From assembly GCF_012641405.1 (NCBI RefSeq), contig NZ_JABAII010000015.1:1-64000 (forward strand): 64,000 nt of DNA, in the 5' to 3' direction. The notes under the pieces are model-generated. The model had not been told where the DNA came from. It saw only the letters and a list, made by a program, of their open reading frames with translations, and ran no database searches. Source of the DNA: Rhizobium sp. P40RR-XXII. Its GTDB lineage: Bacteria > Pseudomonadota > Alphaproteobacteria > Rhizobiales > Rhizobiaceae. The position numbers and the translations under genes were made by a program. How positions within the stretch are numbered: position 1 is the stretch's first letter; every line of letters starts with the position of its first letter. Positions 58,808 through 64,000 of this stretch are shown piece by piece.

Positions 58808-60613
58808 ATGTCACTGACTGCCGCGGTCGAGCCAGGCGTATTGCGCCGATATGCCAGCGACCAGATTGTCACTCTCGCCAAACTCGTCATCGAGAATGCA
58901 TTTCAGCCAATCGTCGAGGCCGGCACCGGCGCCGTTTTCGGCTACGAGTCCCTCATGCGAGGGCAGGAGCGCATCGGTTTCAGCAGCCCGGTCGATATCC
59001 TCGACGAGGCCGAGCGCACCGGCCAGCTTCTCGGTTTGGAACAGATGATCACCAGCCGGGCGCTGGCGAAATTCGCCACCTTGCCCAATATCGCTGCCGC
59101 AACCCTTTTCCTCAATCTGGATGTCCGGTTGATCCCGCAAGGCGCGGCATTGCTGGATGGCCTGCTGCAGCACATGCGAAAGGCCGGTATCGCGCCTTCA
59201 TCCGTCTGCTTCGAATTCTCCGAGCGCTTCGACAATACCATCGTGCCTGGGTTTCACGATCTGGTCGCCAGGATGCGAAACGCCGGCTTCAAGCTGGCGA
59301 TCGACGATTTCGGCGTCGGTCATGGCGAGATGAAGCTCTTGTCCGATTACCCCGTCGATTATCTGAAGATCGATCGGCACTTCATCGTCGATATCGACCG
59401 CAGCGCCCGCAAGCGCCATATCCTCAGGAACCTCGTCAATATCGCCCATGTCCTCGGCACGCGCGTCATCGCCGAAGGTATCGAGACCGAGGCGGAATTC
59501 CTGACCTGCCGCGAATTCGGCGTCGATCTCGTCCAGGGCTGGTTCATTGCCCGGCCGACAGTGCTCGTCAACGAGCTCAAGCCGGGCTTTCCGCACCTCC
59601 TGCATCTAGGCAAGACGACGCGCAACAGCCAGTCGCTGGATGAAATTCTCATCCGCAAGCAGATCGAGGTGCTGCCGACCATCCGTGAAAGCGACAGCAT
59701 CGACAGCGTCTTCGAGCTCTTTCGCCGCAATCCGCGCCGGGCCTATTTCCCAGTCGTCAACGCCAATGACGAGCCGCGCGGCATCATCCACGAATACCAG
59801 CTCAAGGAATACATCTACCAGCCCTTCGGCCGCGACCTTCTGAAAAACAAGGTCTATGAGCGCTCGATCTCTCATTTCGTCGAAATGGCGCCGATCGTCG
59901 GCCTCGATTCCGATGCTGATACGCTGATGGCGATCTTCGCCAACATGGAAAGCAGCGATTGCCTGATCGTCACCGAGGGCACGCATTATGCCGGCATCGT
60001 TTCGGCCGCCTCGCTCATCAAGGTCATCAACGAGAAGCAGCTGAAGATCGCCCAGGATCAGAATCCGCTGACCGGCCTGCCGGGCAACAGGGCGATCCAC
60101 GATTTCATGCAGCATGCCGGCCGGGACGGCGACGAGATCAGGCATTTCTGCTATTGCGACTTCGACAATTTCAAGCCGTTCAACGATGCCTATGGCTTCC
60201 ATCTCGGCGATCATGCCATTTCCTTGTTCGCAGCGCTGATGCGCCGCTATTTCTTTGCCGAGGGCCATTTCCTCGGCCATGTCGGCGGCGACGATTTCTT
60301 CATCGGCGTCACCGGCTGGAGCACGCAGGAGCTGCGCGAGGTTCTGGACCGGCTTCTTGCCGATTTTCATGCCGACGTCCTCGATCTTTACTCGGCCGAG
60401 GATCGGGCGGCCGGCCGCATTCGCGGCCACGATCGCAGCGGCGCCGAGGCGGAATTCCCGCTGATGCGTTGCTCCATCGGTATTCTGCAATTGTCCGAGG
60501 GACTGGTGATCGACAATATCAACCGCGTCAGCACCTCCATTGCGGGTATCAAGACGAAGGCAAAGGAAAGCGATACCGGCGTCGCATTCCTGTGCCTGAC
60601 CGAGACGAATTGA
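58808..60613 (+). CDS. EAL-CBS-GGDEF cyclic-di-GMP enzyme
   Basis: 601 residues from ATG 58808, with GGAG six bases upstream. EAL-type domain first (about 20-255): E47-S-L in place of EAL, LNLDVRL, FEFSER, DDFGVGH and AEGIE, suggesting an active phosphodiesterase variant. A CBS pair (about 280-405) follows, then a GGDEF domain (about 415-600) with GGDDF at 493-497, compatible with cyclase activity, and a DFDNFKPFNDAYG block. No membrane segment. CBS domains may bind adenine nucleotides to set the balance of the two activities (inference). Confidence 0.93.
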   Translation: MSLTAAVEPGVLRRYASDQIVTLAKLVIENAFQPIVEAGTGAVFGYESLMRGQERIGFSSPVDILDEAERTGQLLGLEQMITSRALAKFATLPNIAAATLFLNLDVRLIPQGAALLDGLLQHMRKAGIAPSSVCFEFSERFDNTIVPGFHDLVARMRNAGFKLAIDDFGVGHGEMKLLSDYPVDYLKIDRHFIVDIDRSARKRHILRNLVNIAHVLGTRVIAEGIETEAEFLTCREFGVDLVQGWFIARPTVLVNELKPGFPHLLHLGKTTRNSQSLDEILIRKQIEVLPTIRESDSIDSVFELFRRNPRRAYFPVVNANDEPRGIIHEYQLKEYIYQPFGRDLLKNKVYERSISHFVEMAPIVGLDSDADTLMAIFANMESSDCLIVTEGTHYAGIVSAASLIKVINEKQLKIAQDQNPLTGLPGNRAIHDFMQHAGRDGDEIRHFCYCDFDNFKPFNDAYGFHLGDHAISLFAALMRRYFFAEGHFLGHVGGDDFFIGVTGWSTQELREVLDRLLADFHADVLDLYSAEDRAAGRIRGHDRSGAEAEFPLMRCSIGILQLSEGLVIDNINRVSTSIAGIKTKAKESDTGVAFLCLTETN

Positions 60614-60692
60614 CGCCCTCCCGTCCCCGCTCCTTTTCAAGTGGTCTGCGCTAAACTATCTCCACTGCTTTGCTGGGAGAGGAGATTGCGCC

Positions 60693-61691
60693 ATGCCCTT
60701 GCCATCTGAAATGCGTTTCGTGGATTTGCCATCCTTTGGCGGGCCGGAGGTCATGACCATCGCCCGCCGGCCTTTGCCGGTCCTGAAACCGGGCGAGATC
60801 CTCGTCCGGGTCGAGGCTGCCGGTGTCAACCGCCCGGATGTGGCGCAACGGCAAGGCACCTATCCGCCGCCGAAGGATGCGAGCCCCATCCTGGGTCTCG
60901 AAATCGCCGGCGAAGTCGTCGATGTCGCGCCCGGCGTGACGGAGTTTGCCATCGGCAACAAGGTCTGTGGTCTCGCCAACGGCGGAGGCTACGCCGAATA
61001 TTGCGTGCTTCCCGCCGGCCAGGCGCTTCGTTTCCCGAACGGTTACGATGCCGTGCGCGCCGCTGCAGTCCCCGAGACATTCTTCACCGTCTGGGCCAAT
61101 CTCTTCCAGATGGCCGGCATTACCGAAGGCGAAAGCGTGCTGATCCATGGTGGTTCCAGCGGCATCGGCACGACGGCTATCCAGCTCGCCCAGGCCTTCG
61201 GGGCAACGGTCTACACCACGGCCGGCTCGAAAGAAAAGTGCGAGGCTTGCGAGAAGCTCGGCGCAAAGCGGGCGATCAATTATAGAGAAGAGGATTTCGC
61301 CGAGGTCATCGCGGCGGAGACGGGTCATGGCGTCGATGTCATCCTCGACATGATCGGTGCGGCCTATCTGGAAAAGAATCTCGCCTCGCTCGCGCGCGAT
61401 GGCTGCCTTTCGATCATCGCCTTCCTAGGCGGTGCAGTTGCCGACAAGGTCAATCTGGCGCCGGTGATGGTGAAGCGACTGACCGTGACCGGTTCGACCA
61501 TGCGTCCACGCACCGCCGAGGAAAAACGCGCCATTCGCGACGACCTCTTCTCCCAGGTCTGGCCGCTGCTGGACGAGGGCACGGTTGCCCCCGTCATTTA
61601 CAGGACCTTCTCGTTTGATGATGTGGTCGAGGCTCATCGGCTGATGGAGACCAGCGACCACATCGGCAAGATCATGCTGAAGCTGGCCTGA
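60693..61691 (+). CDS. zinc-free NADPH:quinone oxidoreductase, PIG3/Qor type
   Basis: 332 residues, medium-chain reductase. N-terminal GroES-like part with AAGVNRPDVAQRQGTYPPP (PIG3-like) and Rossmann domain with IHGGSSGIGTTAIQLAQAFG (GGSSGIG 153-159) and ATVYTTAGSKEKCEACEKLGA. No catalytic zinc cysteines. GAGGAG precedes the ATG. Its last 20 bases overlap the 3' end of the convergent MFS gene. Confidence 0.94.
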   Translation: MPLPSEMRFVDLPSFGGPEVMTIARRPLPVLKPGEILVRVEAAGVNRPDVAQRQGTYPPPKDASPILGLEIAGEVVDVAPGVTEFAIGNKVCGLANGGGYAEYCVLPAGQALRFPNGYDAVRAAAVPETFFTVWANLFQMAGITEGESVLIHGGSSGIGTTAIQLAQAFGATVYTTAGSKEKCEACEKLGAKRAINYREEDFAEVIAAETGHGVDVILDMIGAAYLEKNLASLARDGCLSIIAFLGGAVADKVNLAPVMVKRLTVTGSTMRPRTAEEKRAIRDDLFSQVWPLLDEGTVAPVIYRTFSFDDVVEAHRLMETSDHIGKIMLKLA

Positions 61692-63096
61692 TCGTGAAGG
61701 ACAGCGCGATGGCGATCAGGCCGGGTATCGCCATCAGGGCGTAAAGCCAGGTCGCGGCGGAGAGGCCGCCGGCGATGCCGCCCGGATGGGTCAGGCCCGC
61801 GCCGTTGACGATGACGCCGGCAAGGGCGGCGCCGAACGCGCCGCCCAGCGATTGCGTCATCGAAATCGCCGCGGAAGCCTTGTCCTGGTCGGTTCTGCTG
61901 GCAATGCTGATGACTTTGGTCACGAGATGCGCCCAGCCTAACCCGACGCCGAACCCCATCAGGAACATGGCGATCGCGGCGGGCGCAAACTTGGCGACGT
62001 CGTCGAAAGGAGTGGTCGTGGCCAGGAAGGGAATGAGCGATGCGGTTGCGGCAGTTTCCAGGATACAGCCGGCAATGATGGCGATGGCGGCCTGCCTGCC
62101 CGAAAACGTGGCGCTGAAGAAGGCTGCGATCGTCCACCCCAATGCGACGAGCGCGACGAGATAGCCTGAGACCAGCGGCGTGACGCCATGCAGGGTCTGC
62201 AGGAAATAGGGGATGTAGATGTCGCTCGTCAGCACCATCATAAGCGTGAACATCGTGAGATAGAGTCCCGAGATGGGATTGGTGAGCATCACGGCGCCAT
62301 GGGGAAACAGGCGTGTTTCGCTCTTTCTCTCGATTGCCACCATCATCGCGACGAATGCGATCGAAGCTGCGATCAGCACGACCTTGTACGATCCATGCTC
62401 CATCGTGCTGGCGATGTTGACGAACAGGACGGCCGTCAGCAGCAGCGCAATCTGAATGAGCGGCGTCCTCGTGTCAGCCCGATCATCCGCGACGTCAGGC
62501 AGTAGCCAGCGTGCGGAAAGCGCCATGATCACGGTCAGCGGCACAAGGATGATGAAGGCCTCGCGCCAGGCGCCCCCCGCGGCGAAGAGGCCGCCGAGCG
62601 TCGGGCCGAGCACCGTCGCCACACCCCATATGGCGGCATAGAGCGTGGACGCCTTGCGCCAGAGTATCTCCGGATAAACGAAACGAATGAAAGCATAGGC
62701 AAGGCCGGACAACATGCCCGCGCCATAACCCTGGACGGCGCGACCGATGAGCAATACGGGCATCGCCGGCGCGATCGCGCAAACCAGGCTTCCGGCGCCG
62801 AATATGATCGCCGCTGAAATATAGACGGCGCGCAAGCCCATGCCCTTCGGCCGGGTTGCGACCGTGATCGAACCGAGCACGCCGGCGGCGACGAAGAGCG
62901 TCGTCATCCATGAGAATAATTCGAGGCCGCCGATATCCCGGACGATCGAGGGCGCGATCGTGGCGGTAATATAGGACTCGACGGCATAGAGCGTCACGCC
63001 GCCGCCGAGCATCAGCGTCGCGGGCAGGAGTTTCGATGAGAATAAGGTGAAGACGGAAGAGGATGGAGTGGAAGCGGTATTTTCGATGCTGGACAT
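61672..63096 (-). CDS. MFS transporter, DHA-type
   Basis: 474 residues from ATG 63096. About 12-14 membrane helices, motif A absent in strict form, RAVQGYGAGMLSGLAYAFI as motif B and LGPTLGGLFAAGGAWREAFIILVP as motif C, which indicates an antiporter for drugs or metabolites. It is divergent from the SufR-like regulator, with a palindrome between, and its 3' end overlaps the quinone oxidoreductase gene. Confidence 0.93.
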   Translation of the reverse strand: MSSIENTASTPSSSVFTLFSSKLLPATLMLGGGVTLYAVESYITATIAPSIVRDIGGLELFSWMTTLFVAAGVLGSITVATRPKGMGLRAVYISAAIIFGAGSLVCAIAPAMPVLLIGRAVQGYGAGMLSGLAYAFIRFVYPEILWRKASTLYAAIWGVATVLGPTLGGLFAAGGAWREAFIILVPLTVIMALSARWLLPDVADDRADTRTPLIQIALLLTAVLFVNIASTMEHGSYKVVLIAASIAFVAMMVAIERKSETRLFPHGAVMLTNPISGLYLTMFTLMMVLTSDIYIPYFLQTLHGVTPLVSGYLVALVALGWTIAAFFSATFSGRQAAIAIIAGCILETAATASLIPFLATTTPFDDVAKFAPAAIAMFLMGFGVGLGWAHLVTKVISIASRTDQDKASAAISMTQSLGGAFGAALAGVIVNGAGLTHPGGIAGGLSAATWLYALMAIPGLIAIALSFTIRPASA

Positions 63097-63111
63097 CAAA
63101 CGATCCTCGGT

Positions 63112-63199
63112 ATTTTCCCTAGCGGTTGATTATTTTCCAAGTTATAATTTGGAAAATTACATGGCCATCGGATTAAAACAAGAGAAAACTTGGAAAAAT
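63112..63199. promoter_or_regulatory. palindromic operator array, MFS / SufR-like regulator
   Basis: A perfect dyad ATTTTCCAA-N8-TTGGAAAAT (63132-63157) is flanked by half-sites ATTTTCC (63112-63118) and TTGGAAAAAT (63190-63199, touching the regulator's start codon). Spaced half-sites in a divergent promoter strongly suggest autorepression and control of the MFS gene. Confidence 0.8.
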
Positions 63200-63824
63200 G
63201 CGTCAATCGCCCGTCAATCGAATCCTAATCCTGTTGAAAACCGAGGGGCCGCAACTGGCGGCAGCCGTCGGCGACGCGCTCGGCATATCGTCCGAGGCGG
63301 CGCGTCAGCAGCTGACGAAGATGGCGGAGGAGGGGCTGGTCGAGCCGGTGGCGGAGGCTGCGGCTGGCAGGGGCAGGCCGCGACAGTTCTGGCACCTGAC
63401 GGCGGCCGGTAACAAGCAATTTCCCGACGGCCATGCGGATCTGACCGCTACCTTGCTTGCGACCATGGTCAGCCAGCTGGGGCAGGGCGCCGTCGACACC
63501 GTCATCTCCGCCCGTGAAACGGAAACGCTTCGGCGCTATCGCAGCGAAATCGACCTCGCGGCCGATCTGCCGTCACGCGTCGCAAGCCTCGCCGCCATCC
63601 GCACGCAGGAAGGCTACATGGCCGATCACTGGCAGGACGAGGATGGCTCGCTCATGCTGGTGGAAAATCATTGTCCCATCTGCGCCGCCGCGTGTGCCTG
63701 CTCCGGCTTTTGCCGCTCTGAGCTCGAAACCTTCCGCATAGTTCTTGGCGCGCAGGTGGAGCGAGAGGAACATATTCTCCTCGGCGCCAGACGTTGCGCC
63801 TACCGGATTTGGCCGACCGTCTGA
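63198..63824 (+). CDS. SufR-like HTH regulator with cysteine cluster
   Basis: 208 residues. Winged helix RILILLKTEGPQLAAAVGDALGISSEAARQQLTKMAEEGLVEPV and the wing AGRGRPRQFWHLT. The C-terminal domain has C159, C162, C166, C168, C172 and, near the end, H192 and C200. The C159-x12-C172 spacing equals that of cyanobacterial SufR, a [4Fe-4S] repressor, so redox or iron sensing is likely. No suf genes are nearby; the divergent MFS pump is the probable target. Confidence 0.88.
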   Translation: MRQSPVNRILILLKTEGPQLAAAVGDALGISSEAARQQLTKMAEEGLVEPVAEAAAGRGRPRQFWHLTAAGNKQFPDGHADLTATLLATMVSQLGQGAVDTVISARETETLRRYRSEIDLAADLPSRVASLAAIRTQEGYMADHWQDEDGSLMLVENHCPICAAACACSGFCRSELETFRIVLGAQVEREEHILLGARRCAYRIWPTV

Positions 63825-63924
63825 GCAGCGGGGTTTTCGACACCGGCAGGTGTCGTCGGCGATTGGCAAGCCAGGGTGCAACGGCTATCACTGGCATCCA
63901 GCAAATCAAAGGCCAGATACCACC

Positions 63925-64000
63925 ATGTCCAATCCCGTTTGCGTCGAAGTCACCCGTGGCAACCAGGTCGAAAGCCATCATCGCGGCTCGGTTGTTGTAG
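63925..64000 (+). CDS. asparaginase (PF06089 type), 5' end only
   Basis: First 25 codons before the window ends. MSNPVCVEVTRGNQVESHHRG matches the beginning of the rhizobial type asparaginases (V-T-R-G-x-x-V-E-S-x-H-R-G). These hydrolyse asparagine to aspartate and ammonia. The gene continues past 64000; assignment rests on a short segment. Confidence 0.65.
   Translation, partial: MSNPVCVEVTRGNQVESHHRGSVVV

Overview
The window is a high-GC alphaproteobacterial chromosome segment, most probably Rhizobiaceae (Rhizobium in the broad sense). Support comes from the CcrM-type GANTC methylase, a RopA-like Porin_2 porin, the mutY/dciA/dsbA/smc neighbourhood, a pyruvate phosphate dikinase, a betI-betB-betA choline operon, dispersed rhizobial-type palindromic repeats and GC-rich codon use almost throughout. 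There is no replication origin, rRNA operon, insertion sequence, phage or CRISPR array. Two tRNA genes, Gln(TTG) and Pro(CGG), are present.

Layout. 0-6.5 kb: a minus-strand run of a PAS/GGDEF/EAL membrane protein, a RimJ-type acetyltransferase, an M16 peptidase and thrC. 6.8-12 kb: a lipoprotein, a heptanucleotide repeat hairpin, a HAD phosphatase, GntR and ArsR regulators, two small ferredoxin-like-fold proteins and ccrM. 12-24 kb: SnoaL-like, HAD and mutY on the minus strand; then dciA, an inserted parDE toxin-antitoxin pair, dsbA, smc, a CorC-type CBS protein and ppdK on the plus strand. 24-31 kb: lipoproteins, DUF1499, metallo-beta-lactamase/cupin pair, tRNA-Gln and a two-gene glycosyltransferase unit. 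31.5-34.3 kb: tRNA-Pro followed by an AT-richer stretch with a DUF4062 protein, a KTSC protein and small or unknown genes, which looks horizontally acquired. 34.5-37.4 kb: a pentapeptide protein, then the methionine-sulfoxide repair set fRMsr-msrB-msrA. 37.4-46 kb: DAHP synthase with a Phe/Tyr leader-peptide attenuator, porin, DHA2 efflux pump with LysR, hisC, and a PLP dehydratase with a divergent ArsR gene. 46-50.7 kb: cysHDN sulfate assimilation with a divergent Rrf2 regulator. 50.7-57.5 kb: ClC channel, a Phd/PemK-like pair and the betI-gst-betB-betA operon with its operator. 57.5-64 kb: an HdeD protein, an orphan ParD-like antitoxin, an EAL-CBS-GGDEF protein, a quinone oxidoreductase, an MFS pump with a divergent SufR-like regulator and the start of an asparaginase gene.

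Functional themes are amino-acid and sulfur metabolism (thrC, aro, hisC, cysHDN), oxidative damage repair (mutY, three methionine sulfoxide reductases, dsbA), osmoprotection (bet), cyclic-di-GMP signalling at both ends, and chromosome biology (ccrM, dciA, smc). Several local regulators sit next to recognisable inverted repeats. The observations most worth following are the attenuator of the DAHP synthase gene, the DUF4062/KTSC mini-island beside tRNA-Pro, the paired heptanucleotide arrays at 7.4-7.5 kb, the operators inside the toxin-antitoxin promoters, and the palindrome shared by the SufR-like regulator and its MFS partner. All family names rest on reading motifs by eye; no database search was run.
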